A DNA stretch of 64,000 nucleotides from Nocardia arizonensis. Its GTDB lineage: Bacteria; Actinomycetota; Actinomycetes; Mycobacteriales; Mycobacteriaceae. The position numbers and the translations under genes were made by a program. Location of the stretch: NCBI RefSeq assembly GCF_001310275.1, contig NZ_LGYZ01000050.1, positions 92,224 through 156,223 on the forward strand, given 5' to 3'. Below, piece after piece: positions 34,508 to 42,152 of this stretch (the first letter of the stretch is position 1; every line of letters starts with the position of its first letter). The notes below the pieces were generated by a model. The model was not told the DNA's origin and did no database searches. It worked only from the letters and a program-made list of their open reading frames with translations.

Positions 34508-35128
34508 GTGCGGACAGATCAGGACTCAGACGACGGCCCCCGCATCTGGGGCGGGACCACGCTCACCGAACGGCGCGAAGCGCGTCGCGTCGCGCTGCTC
34601 GATGCCGCGCTGAACCTGATCGGGGAAGCCGGCGCCGCAGGCGTCACGATGCGCGCGGTGTGCCGCCGGGCCAACCTCACCGACCGCTACTTCTACGAGA
34701 GCTTCACCAGTCGCGACGAACTGCTCGATGTGCTGTATCGGCAGGTCGCCGAGGAATTCCTGGAGCCGATGACCGCCTTCGCCGTCGCCGACGATCCGAG
34801 CCGCGACCGCGCGCTGTCGGAGATCCTGGTCGACAAGGTGCTCAAGGACCCGCGCAAATCACGGCTGTTCCTGGTCGAACCGTATTCGAGCACGGGGCTG
34901 GGCCAGACCACGATCGCGGTGATGCCCGCCTTCACCCGGCTGATCCAGGACCACCTGTTCTCCCACATCGAGGATCCGGTGCGCAGGCGTCTGGCCGCGG
35001 TCACCATGGCCAGCGGCAATGCGGGCATGTTCTCGGCCTGGCTGAGCGGCTCGCTGCGGGCCACCCGCGACCAGATCGTCGACCACTGCGTGGCGACCAT
35101 CACCGCCTACCGCACGCTCTACCGGTAG
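34508..35128 (+). CDS. TetR-family regulator downstream of the PLP operon
   Basis: A 206-residue protein with an N-terminal HTH (about 20-65: REARRVALLDAALNLIGEAG, VTMRAVCRRANLTDRYFYES) and a helical C-terminal domain. It starts at GTG with GGGAC close upstream, 70 bp after the cysteine-synthase fusion and on the same strand, so it may be co-transcribed and control the operon. An alternative is control of the CBS gene or of unlinked genes. The ligand is unknown. Confidence 0.85.
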   Translation: MRTDQDSDDGPRIWGGTTLTERREARRVALLDAALNLIGEAGAAGVTMRAVCRRANLTDRYFYESFTSRDELLDVLYRQVAEEFLEPMTAFAVADDPSRDRALSEILVDKVLKDPRKSRLFLVEPYSSTGLGQTTIAVMPAFTRLIQDHLFSHIEDPVRRRLAAVTMASGNAGMFSAWLSGSLRATRDQIVDHCVATITAYRTLYR

Positions 35129-35130
35129 GC

Positions 35131-35148
35131 GCCGTGCGCGCGCACGGC
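35131..35148. terminator. Possible hairpin between convergent genes
   Basis: GCCGTGC (35131-35137) and GCACGGC (35142-35148) pair around GCGC directly after the TetR stop. There is no T-run; the convergent caspase-STAND gene ends 68 bp away. It may be a bidirectional terminator. Confidence 0.4.
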
Positions 35149-35215
35149 CGGGTCGCCGCGGGCCGCCCGTGCCCTCGCACCGGTGTTCCCGGAGCCGGGC
35201 GGCTCAGCGCCCGAT

Positions 35216-38200
35216 TCAGCGCGCCTCGCGCCAGTGGGCGAGAATCTCTCGGGTGAATTCGGCGTCGGGATCGTCGGTTCCGAACGCGCGGATCTGGTCG
35301 GCGAGCACCGCCTCCCATTCGGTGACCGCCGCCGCCACCGCGCCGCTCGCCGCCCGCACGTGCGCCAGATTGTTGCGGGCCCGCAAGGTGGTCCGGTGCA
35401 TCGGTCCGAGGACGAGTGCCAGTCCCGCGCACAGGGTTTCGAATTCGGTGAGCGCGCCCTCGAGGTCGCCGCTCTCGGCCCGCCGTCGCGCGAGCTCGTT
35501 GCGGGTGGTCAGCGTGACGGGATGGTCGGGACCGAACAGCCGCAGCCAGGCGGCGAGCAGGATCTCGTATTCGCGTGCCGCGCCTGTCGCGTCGCCGGTC
35601 CGGCCGCGGATGCGCGCGAGTTGGTAGCGGGTGTCGAGGGTGGCCGGATGGTCCGGTCCGAGGATGCGCAGCCGGTCGGCGAGCAGGAGTTCGTAATCGG
35701 CGAGCGCGGATTCGCCCTTGCGGGTCAGATGGTCGAGCAGCAGCGAGCGGGTGATGAGCACCCCGGGATGGTCCTTGCCGAGCACCTGCTGCTTCTCGGC
35801 GATCAGATGCGACAGCCGGTCGGTGATGTCACTCAGGTCGCGGTTGCGCAGTCCGAAGGCGAGCAGATTGTGGCGCGCCTCGAGCACACTGGGATGGACG
35901 GGTCCGAGCACCCGGAGCATGTCGACGACCAGGTACTCGAGTTCCCTGATGGCCTCCGCCAGATCGCCGCTCTCTCCGCGATAGAGCGCGACGTTGTTGC
36001 GGGTGCTCAGGGTGTTGGGGTGGTCGGGTCCGAGCACACGCAACTGGTCGGCGAGCAGCCGCTCGAATTCTGCGGTGGCGCCGCGCAGGTCGCCGCTGTG
36101 CGCGCGGCAGTAGGCTAGATTGTTACGGGTGGCCAGGGTGTCCGGGTGGTCCGGGCCGAGGATGCGCAGCCGGTCCCGCAGCAGCCGTTCGTACTCCGTT
36201 CGCGCCCTGACGAAATCGCCGCTGCCGCTGCGCACTCCGGCGAGATTGCCGCGAATCACCAGTGTCGAGGGGTGATCGGGGCCGATGGCGCGCAGCTGAT
36301 CGGCCAGCAGACGTTCGAATTCGTCGATGGCGGTGGCGTGGTCACCGCTCTCGGCACGGAATACCGCGAGACTACCTCGGGTGCCGAGGGTTTCGGGATG
36401 GTCGGCGCCGAGCACCCGGAGCCGGTCGGCGAGCAGTCCGTCCAATTCCGCGATGGCGCCACGGGTGTCGCCCGCCTTGCCGCGGCTGTAGGCGAGGTGG
36501 TCGCGGGTCATGAGGGTGTCGGGATGGTCGGGTCCGAGCACGCGCACCTGATCGGAGAGAAGTTGCTGGAATTCCCGCACCGCCCCGCGCAAGTCACCGC
36601 TGCGGGCCCGACACCAGGCAAGACAGTCCCGAGTGTCGAGGCTGACCGGATCATCGGGTCCGAGCACGCGGATCAGATCGGCGAGCAGCAGTTCGTAATC
36701 GGCGATGGCCCCCGGCAGGTCGCCGCTCTCGGCGCGGAAGGTCGCCAGATTGTTGCGAATACCGAAGGTGTCGGGATGGTCGGAACCCATCGCGGCCAGA
36801 TGGTCGGTGTGCAGGCGCTCGAATTCGCCGATGGCGCCCGCCAGATCGCCACTGTGGGCGCGGAAGTAGGCGAGATTGTTGCGGGTGCGGAAGATATCGG
36901 GATGATCCGGCGGCAGCATGCGCCGCTGATCGGCGAGCAGACGTTCGAATTCGGCCATCGCGGCGCGCAGATCGCCGCCCTCGCCGCGCAACCAGGCGAG
37001 ATTGTTTCGGGTCGCCAGCGTGATCGCGTCGAGCGGACCGAGCAGCCGATTCGCGTCCGCCAGTAGGGCTTCGGTCTCGGCGATGGCGCCGCCGAGGTCG
37101 CCGCTGCGGCCGCGCCAGCGGGCGAGGTTGCCCCTGGCCTGCATGGTGTCGGGATCCTCCGCACCCGCGCCCGCCACGAAGGAGGGCAACCACGCCGCCC
37201 ACAGGTCACGGTTGTCGGCCGCACGCGGAGTCTCCAATCCGGTGAGGAAGGCTAGCGCCGCACCGGAATCGCCGTGTGCCAGATAGTGTCTGGCGCCGGA
37301 GCCGCGAGCGTAGGCGTGCACCCGCGGTGATTCGGTGACCTCGATGGCGCGGCTGATGGCCCAGTGCGCGTCCACCAGGTCCACCCCCATCCGCGCGATC
37401 TCGGAGCGCAGGGCGCGCACCAGGGCGCTGTGGGTGATCCCGAGGGTCTCCTGTTCGGTGCCGGGTTTGCTGCGGGTCACCAGGACGCCGAGTCCCACGG
37501 TGAGGTCACGGATGCGCGTCGGACCGAGTTCCGCGCCGAGCGCGGACATCGCGGCGTCGAGCAGTTCCAGCGGCAGCACCGGGCCGACCCCCGCCGCGAC
37601 CAGCACCGCCAGCAGCGGGCCGAGTCCGGCCGCGCCGTCGGCCCCGGCCGCCCGCACCGCCTCCTCCACCCGCAGCGCTACCACGCCGTCCAGACCGAGA
37701 CCGTCCGCGATACCGGAGGCGCCGATATCGGTGACCACCTCCACGAGCAGCCGCGCCAGCAGCCAGCCGCCCGCCACGGCGCCGTCGGCCTGGACGGAGG
37801 TCTCGACCACGAGGTCATCGATCCACCGCGCCGCGGGCAACCGCTCGTCCGTGGCGGCGCCGAAAGCCCCGAGAACCGCGACGATCTCGTCGACCGCCGG
37901 TTCGGCCACCTCGATGCGGTGCATATGCGCCAGCGCCGGATCGTTCTCGACGCCCGCGCCCGCGCGGAATCCGATGATGACGTACACATTCCGCAGGGCC
38001 GGTCGCGTGGTGAGCTGTGCCACCGCCCGGCAGAGCAGACTCCTCACCCCTTCCTCCGGTTGGTTGAGCCCGTCCAGGACGAGGGTGATGCGCCTGCCGT
38101 TCGCGGCGAGTCGGGCCAGCGGCCTGCACACCTCGATATCGAAGCCGTCGAGTTCGGTGGCGCTGACCCGCGCCGCGTGCCGGGTCGCGGCGACCGCCTC

Positions 38201-39232
38201 GGCGAAGCCGGGCAGACGCGCCGACAACTGCGCCGCCAACTCCCCCGACACCGCGGCGAAGGAGCTGTGCACGGTGAGAAAGACGACGGCGGTGACGTAT
38301 TCGGGCGCGAACGGCATGGTGTCGAGCAGACTTGGGCGCACCAATGTGGCCAACAGGGTCGACTTGCCGACACCCGGCGGGCCGACGACCGCGCGCAGCC
38401 GGTGCTCGCCCGCGGCCATGATGCCGGTGAGGGCTTCGCGCACCGACTCGGTCAGCAGCAGCCGCCGGGTGAGCTGGTCGACGAAACCGGCGGCGGCCCG
38501 GCCCGCGTCGGCGTCGCCGCGCAGCGCGACGTTCGGGACCAACCACAGTCCGGGATCGCCGCCGTGTTCGGAGACCGCGCCGGAGGTGAACGACAGGTGC
38601 TGTGGCTGCTGGCGGGTACAGGCCGTCGCGATCGGCCCGACCAGATCCGACGGCAGCAGATTCTCACCGCGCGAGGGCAATCCCGCCTCGAAGGTCGTCA
38701 GCAGGGTTCGGGTGAAACAGCCCGCGAAGGCCGGGCCGTCGCCGGAGGCGACCAGCAGTTCCATCCGCCCGGAGGATCGGGCCAGCACATCGGTCCAGCG
38801 CCGGGCCGCGCCGAGGACGCCCTGTTCGGGCTCGCACGCGTCGACCAGTACCACCAATCCGTCCAGCGTCCAACGGTCGAGCCGTTCGCGGATCTCCTGG
38901 ATCAGGTGGAAGGCCGTGTGCAGCGTCGGGGTCGGCGGCGAATCGTGGCCGAGCAGATAGTAATCGGACTCCCCGACGGCCACCCCGTGGCCGATGAAGG
39001 CCAGCAGCAGTGTCGCCTGCTGCGCGTCGGCGGCCTGGAATGCCTCGTCCACCGCCGAGAACAGTTGCGCCGCGGTCGGATCGAGCAGCGGTCCGGTCGC
39101 GGATAGCGCGGGACGCCAGCCGCCGGCCGCCGTCAGACTCGCGTCCAATTCGCCCGCCAGCTCGGAGACGAAACCCAATTCCCCCAGCGCGGCACATTCC
39201 GCGCCCACGACGAGCGCCAGCCGTCCTGCCAT
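35216..39232 (-). CDS. Caspase-like / STAND NTPase / TPR protein
   Basis: A 1338-residue signal-integration protein. Residues about 1-220 are a caspase-like (peptidase C14/CHAT-type) domain with the dyad in LAFIGHGV (His82) and LVDACEPEQG (Cys133). Residues about 265-560 are a P-loop NTPase with VVGPPGVGKSTLL (Lys290) and ITLVLDGLNQ (Asp387), of the STAND/NACHT-NB-ARC type. After a linker, about 692-1330 consist of 15 TPR-like units of about 42 residues, consensus TRNNLAxxRxxSGDLxxAIxEFExLLADxLRxLGPDHPDTL. The architecture is that of bacterial NLR-like proteins that trigger proteolysis on sensing a signal, in phage defence or regulated cell death. Start ATG 39232 was chosen because the caspase strand (LALVVGAE) begins at once; a longer reading lacks domain support. 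It is divergent from an alpha/beta hydrolase gene. Confidence 0.88.
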   Translation of the reverse strand: MAGRLALVVGAECAALGELGFVSELAGELDASLTAAGGWRPALSATGPLLDPTAAQLFSAVDEAFQAADAQQATLLLAFIGHGVAVGESDYYLLGHDSPPTPTLHTAFHLIQEIRERLDRWTLDGLVVLVDACEPEQGVLGAARRWTDVLARSSGRMELLVASGDGPAFAGCFTRTLLTTFEAGLPSRGENLLPSDLVGPIATACTRQQPQHLSFTSGAVSEHGGDPGLWLVPNVALRGDADAGRAAAGFVDQLTRRLLLTESVREALTGIMAAGEHRLRAVVGPPGVGKSTLLATLVRPSLLDTMPFAPEYVTAVVFLTVHSSFAAVSGELAAQLSARLPGFAEAVAATRHAARVSATELDGFDIEVCRPLARLAANGRRITLVLDGLNQPEEGVRSLLCRAVAQLTTRPALRNVYVIIGFRAGAGVENDPALAHMHRIEVAEPAVDEIVAVLGAFGAATDERLPAARWIDDLVVETSVQADGAVAGGWLLARLLVEVVTDIGASGIADGLGLDGVVALRVEEAVRAAGADGAAGLGPLLAVLVAAGVGPVLPLELLDAAMSALGAELGPTRIRDLTVGLGVLVTRSKPGTEQETLGITHSALVRALRSEIARMGVDLVDAHWAISRAIEVTESPRVHAYARGSGARHYLAHGDSGAALAFLTGLETPRAADNRDLWAAWLPSFVAGAGAEDPDTMQARGNLARWRGRSGDLGGAIAETEALLADANRLLGPLDAITLATRNNLAWLRGEGGDLRAAMAEFERLLADQRRMLPPDHPDIFRTRNNLAYFRAHSGDLAGAIGEFERLHTDHLAAMGSDHPDTFGIRNNLATFRAESGDLPGAIADYELLLADLIRVLGPDDPVSLDTRDCLAWCRARSGDLRGAVREFQQLLSDQVRVLGPDHPDTLMTRDHLAYSRGKAGDTRGAIAELDGLLADRLRVLGADHPETLGTRGSLAVFRAESGDHATAIDEFERLLADQLRAIGPDHPSTLVIRGNLAGVRSGSGDFVRARTEYERLLRDRLRILGPDHPDTLATRNNLAYCRAHSGDLRGATAEFERLLADQLRVLGPDHPNTLSTRNNVALYRGESGDLAEAIRELEYLVVDMLRVLGPVHPSVLEARHNLLAFGLRNRDLSDITDRLSHLIAEKQQVLGKDHPGVLITRSLLLDHLTRKGESALADYELLLADRLRILGPDHPATLDTRYQLARIRGRTGDATGAAREYEILLAAWLRLFGPDHPVTLTTRNELARRRAESGDLEGALTEFETLCAGLALVLGPMHRTTLRARNNLAHVRAASGAVAAAVTEWEAVLADQIRAFGTDDPDAEFTREILAHWREAR

Positions 39233-39342
39233 GTCAGAACGATACGTGAGCCCCCGCGCACCTTTCGCGCCACCGTCGCCCGCGCCGTGCGAGTAGCCTG
39301 ACATCGTCAGGGGAGCCATGATCATCGGAAGCGGGGAGCGCG
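39233..39342. promoter_or_regulatory. Divergent promoter region between caspase-STAND and hydrolase genes
   Basis: The 110 bp between the two divergent starts must contain both promoters. The rightward gene has GGGGAG near 39334. No dyad was recognised. Confidence 0.5.
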
Positions 39343-40263
39343 ATGGCGGCGATCGTCTTGGTGCACGGTATCGCTCAGGAGCAGTACGGCGCCGATGTGC
39401 TGGAGGCGCAATGGCTTCCGGCGCTGGCGAGCGGGGTGCGCGAGGCCGGCCACGCGGATGTCGCTGACCGGTTGTGGCGCGCGGGCGCCCCCGGAGCGCT
39501 GGAAGCGCGCATGGCCTACTACGGCTCGGCCTTCCTCGATCCCGAGGCGCAGGGGTCGGGTGCGGCCGAGGTCGCGCGGACCGACCTGGCCGAGGAACTC
39601 GCCACCGCCTGGCTGGCGGCCGCCGCCGAATGCGCCGCGCACCCGCAGGATCGGGCGCAGGCGCGCCGCTATCTCGACAATGCCGCGCTCGGCGACGAGG
39701 GCGCCCAGGGCGCGGGGCGTCTGCTTCGCCCCGCGGCGCAGGCGCTGACCCGGCTGAAGTGGTTCGCGCCCTTCGGCTTCGGTCTCGCCGCGCGTTTCGT
39801 CAACCGCGCGCTCGGCCAGGTCACCCGCTACCTCGAGGAGCCGGATGTGCGCGAACACGCGCTCGGCCGCGTCCTCGACCTCATCGGACCCGAAACCCGC
39901 GTGGTCATCGGGCATTCCCTCGGTTCCGTCGTCGCCTACGAGGCGATGCACCGCAGCGCCCACCCCGCGACCCTGATCACCCTTGGTTCACCGCTGGCGC
40001 TGCAATCGGTCATCTACCCGCGGCTACGCCCGCAGCCGCCGCGGGTGCCCGCCGCGGTCACCCGCTGGGAGAACCTCGCCGATCGCGACGACATCGTCGC
40101 CTCACACCTGGATCTGGCACCCTATTTCCCGCCAACCGACGGCGCCGCGGTCACGCCGATCACCCACGCGGGTCTGGACAATGGCGCGGGCGCCCACGAC
40201 GCGACGCACTATCTCGCCAAGCGGTCGGTGGGCCGTATCGTCGCCGAATCGTTCATCGCGTAG
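39343..40263 (+). CDS. Alpha/beta hydrolase divergent from the caspase-STAND gene
   Basis: A 306-residue cytoplasmic hydrolase without signal peptide. AIVLVHGIAQEQYG supplies the oxyanion HG, VVIGHSLGSVVAYEAM the nucleophile Ser192, and TLGSPLALQSVI follows as in PGAP1/lipase-like proteins; a late HDATHYLAKRSV region gives a plausible catalytic His. The middle (about 60-140) is Ala-rich and helical. The ATG is preceded by GGGGAG. The divergent arrangement with a caspase-STAND-TPR gene suggests one functional module, perhaps lipid- or ester-cleaving effector plus sensor; that link is inference. Confidence 0.82.
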   Translation: MAAIVLVHGIAQEQYGADVLEAQWLPALASGVREAGHADVADRLWRAGAPGALEARMAYYGSAFLDPEAQGSGAAEVARTDLAEELATAWLAAAAECAAHPQDRAQARRYLDNAALGDEGAQGAGRLLRPAAQALTRLKWFAPFGFGLAARFVNRALGQVTRYLEEPDVREHALGRVLDLIGPETRVVIGHSLGSVVAYEAMHRSAHPATLITLGSPLALQSVIYPRLRPQPPRVPAAVTRWENLADRDDIVASHLDLAPYFPPTDGAAVTPITHAGLDNGAGAHDATHYLAKRSVGRIVAESFIA

Positions 40264-40333
40264 TCCGCCGCCGTTGCGCTCCCGGAAGTAGGCTGGGTGA
40301 GTTCCGGCGATCGAACCAGGAGTGTGCACCACG

Positions 40334-40570
40334 ATGACCGATCCCGTCACGGGATTGACCGGTACGATCACCTCGCCGATTCGCGGCGCCGGAACCCTCG
40401 GGGAAGTTCTGGTGGCAATTCGCGGGGGTACCGAACTGTACATCGCGCGGGCGCGGGAGCCGATCGAAGCGGGGGTCAGCGTACTGATCATCGCCGTGCA
40501 TCCCGGACGCATCGTCGACGTGGTGCCGTGGGTTCCGCTGACGTCGCCGGACCTGATGGAAGATATCTGA
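40334..40570 (+). CDS. NfeD-like OB-fold protein, partner of the flotillin
   Basis: A 78-residue protein lacking membrane helices: GLTGTITSPIRGAGTLGEVL, RGGTELYIARAREPIEAGVS and VLIIAVHPGRIVDVVPW form the small beta-barrel seen at the C-terminus of NfeD proteins. NfeD and flotillin-type SPFH genes are commonly paired, and here the flotillin follows after 13 bp. Start ATG 40334 was chosen; AGGAG lies 12 bases upstream. An upstream GTG at 40322 would overlap that site. Confidence 0.78.
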   Translation: MTDPVTGLTGTITSPIRGAGTLGEVLVAIRGGTELYIARAREPIEAGVSVLIIAVHPGRIVDVVPWVPLTSPDLMEDI

Positions 40571-40583
40571 GAGGAGTTCGACG

Positions 40584-41684
40584 TTGCTGGGGTACCACGT
40601 ACCTGATCCGGACGAGGCGATGCTGGTCAGCGGCGCCAAGGCGAAGGACAACGCGCCGTTCAAGGTCGTCATCGGACGCGGAGCCTGGGTCGTACCGCTG
40701 TTCCGCAAGGTCCGCTATCTGTCGCTGGCCATGTTCGAGGCCGAGATCAAGGAACGCTGCGTCACCAAACAGGCCATTCAGCTCGATGTGCGGGCGGTCA
40801 TCGCGTTCAAGGTCGCCAACGACACCGTGTCCATCGTCAATGCCGCGCAACGCTTCCTGTCCGAACAGGAGCGGGAGATGTCGGTGCTGACCGGTCGCAT
40901 CTTCTCCGGCCATCTGCGCTCCATCGTCGGTTCCATGACGGTGGAGGAGATCATCCGCGAGCGCCAGAAGTTGGCCGACGAGGTTCTGGTCGCCTCCAAG
41001 GTCGAGATGAGCAATATCGGACTGTGGGTGGATTCGTTCCAGATCCAGTCCATCGATGACGGCAATCTGGGTTACATCAACGCACTGGCCGCTCCGCACA
41101 ATGCCGCGGTGCAGCGCGATGCGCAGATCGCCCAGGCGCAGGCCGCGCAGAAGGCCGCCGAGGCCGAACAGGAATCGCTGCGCCGTCAGGCCGAGTACCA
41201 GCGCGAGACGTCGATTCTCAAGGCCCAGTATCAGCGCGATATCGACAAGGCCAATGCCGAGGCCGCGCAGGCGGGCCCGCTGGCCGAGGCCATCGCCCTC
41301 CAAGAGGTGCTCACCGCGCAGGCCGAGCAGGCGCGCAAGGAGGCCCAGCTGCGCGAACAGCAGTTGCAGGCCGAGGTCGTCAAGCCCGCGCAGGCCGAGG
41401 CCGAGCGGGTGCGCATCCTCGCCGAGGCGGAGGCCGACCGCACCCGGATCCAGGCCGAGGCCGCCGCCTCGAACAATCGCATCGCCCTCGATCAGCTGCT
41501 GATCAACCAGCTGCCCGAAATCGTGAAACAGGCCGCGACCGGACTGTCGAACGCCAATCTCACCGTCCTCAACGGACCGGACGGCGTCGGGGAATTGGTG
41601 AACGGAATGGTCGGACAGGGCCTGACGGTGTTCAATTCCCTACAAAAGGCGCTTTCGAACGACGACGGCGAGAAAGCGGGCTAG
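40584..41684 (+). CDS. Flotillin-like SPFH protein
   Basis: A 366-residue membrane-associated scaffold. Residues about 10-165 form the SPFH/band-7 region (DEAMLVSGAKAKDNAPFKVV, FEAEIKERCVTKQAIQLDVR, MTVEEIIRERQKLADEVLVA, GLWVDSFQIQSIDD); about 165-310 are a long Ala/Glu/Gln coiled coil; the end (LSNANLTVLNGPDGVGELVN) matches flotillin C-termini. Flotillins organise membrane microdomains. The start is TTG, six bases after a strong GAGAGGAG; no in-frame ATG gives the complete SPFH start. It forms an operon with the NfeD-like gene and perhaps the cold-shock gene that follows after 41 bp. Confidence 0.9.
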   Translation: MLGYHVPDPDEAMLVSGAKAKDNAPFKVVIGRGAWVVPLFRKVRYLSLAMFEAEIKERCVTKQAIQLDVRAVIAFKVANDTVSIVNAAQRFLSEQEREMSVLTGRIFSGHLRSIVGSMTVEEIIRERQKLADEVLVASKVEMSNIGLWVDSFQIQSIDDGNLGYINALAAPHNAAVQRDAQIAQAQAAQKAAEAEQESLRRQAEYQRETSILKAQYQRDIDKANAEAAQAGPLAEAIALQEVLTAQAEQARKEAQLREQQLQAEVVKPAQAEAERVRILAEAEADRTRIQAEAAASNNRIALDQLLINQLPEIVKQAATGLSNANLTVLNGPDGVGELVNGMVGQGLTVFNSLQKALSNDDGEKAG

Positions 41685-41725
41685 AGTAACCGGCGTAGAG
41701 ACGGCGGCGCGAGGAGTGGGTGTTG

Positions 41726-42124
41726 GTGTCCATTGGGAAATTGGTGTCGTTCGACAGTTCCCGGGGGTTCGGGTTCATCCGGCCGGAGGACGGTGGGCCG
41801 GACGTGTTCGTACACGTGAACGACATCGGGCTGGACGAGGACGAACTCCGGCAGGGGCGCGTGTTCGAGTTCGACGTCACCGAGGGTGATCGGGGTCCGA
41901 AAGCGATCAATCTGAGTGCGGTGGGCGGTGCACCCGCACCCGCGCCAGCGACCGCGCGCGGCAAGAAGGAGAAGTCCGTGGGCGGTATCTCGGCCGCGGA
42001 GCACACGCGGTTGATCACCGAACTGCTCCTCGACGCGAGTCCCGCACTCACCGCGGGCGAGATACTGACCATACGCGAACGTCTCACCGCCTTCGCCGAA
42101 CAGCACGGCTGGCTCGACGCGTGA
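41726..42124 (+). CDS. Cold-shock-domain protein with C-terminal extension
   Basis: A 132-residue protein. Residues about 1-65 are a cold-shock domain with RNP motifs SRGFGFIRPEDGG and DVFVHVNDI, which bind single-stranded nucleic acid. After a PAPAPATARGKKEK linker comes a helical tail (about 85-132, EHTRLITELLLDASPALTAG and RERLTAFAEQHGWLDA) not found in classic 67-residue CspA. GTG 41726 is nine bases after GAGGAG; TTG 41723 and GTG 41720 are closer alternatives. It ends in the hairpin at 42123. Confidence 0.88.
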   Translation: MSIGKLVSFDSSRGFGFIRPEDGGPDVFVHVNDIGLDEDELRQGRVFEFDVTEGDRGPKAINLSAVGGAPAPAPATARGKKEKSVGGISAAEHTRLITELLLDASPALTAGEILTIRERLTAFAEQHGWLDA

Positions 42125-42150
42125 TCGGGCGACCCTCGGGTCGCCCGATC
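42123..42150. terminator. Perfect 13-bp bidirectional hairpin
   Basis: GATCGGGCGACCC (42123-42135) and GGGTCGCCCGATC (42138-42150) pair perfectly around TC. The hairpin includes the last bases of the cold-shock stop codon and lies two bases from the convergent sulfatase stop. Confidence 0.8.
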
Positions 42151-42152
42151 GT

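Noticed and set aside
35216..37160. Regular DNA repeat considered as a CRISPR array
   Set aside because: The repeats are 126 bp, in frame and encode TPR units; there are no short direct repeats with unique spacers.
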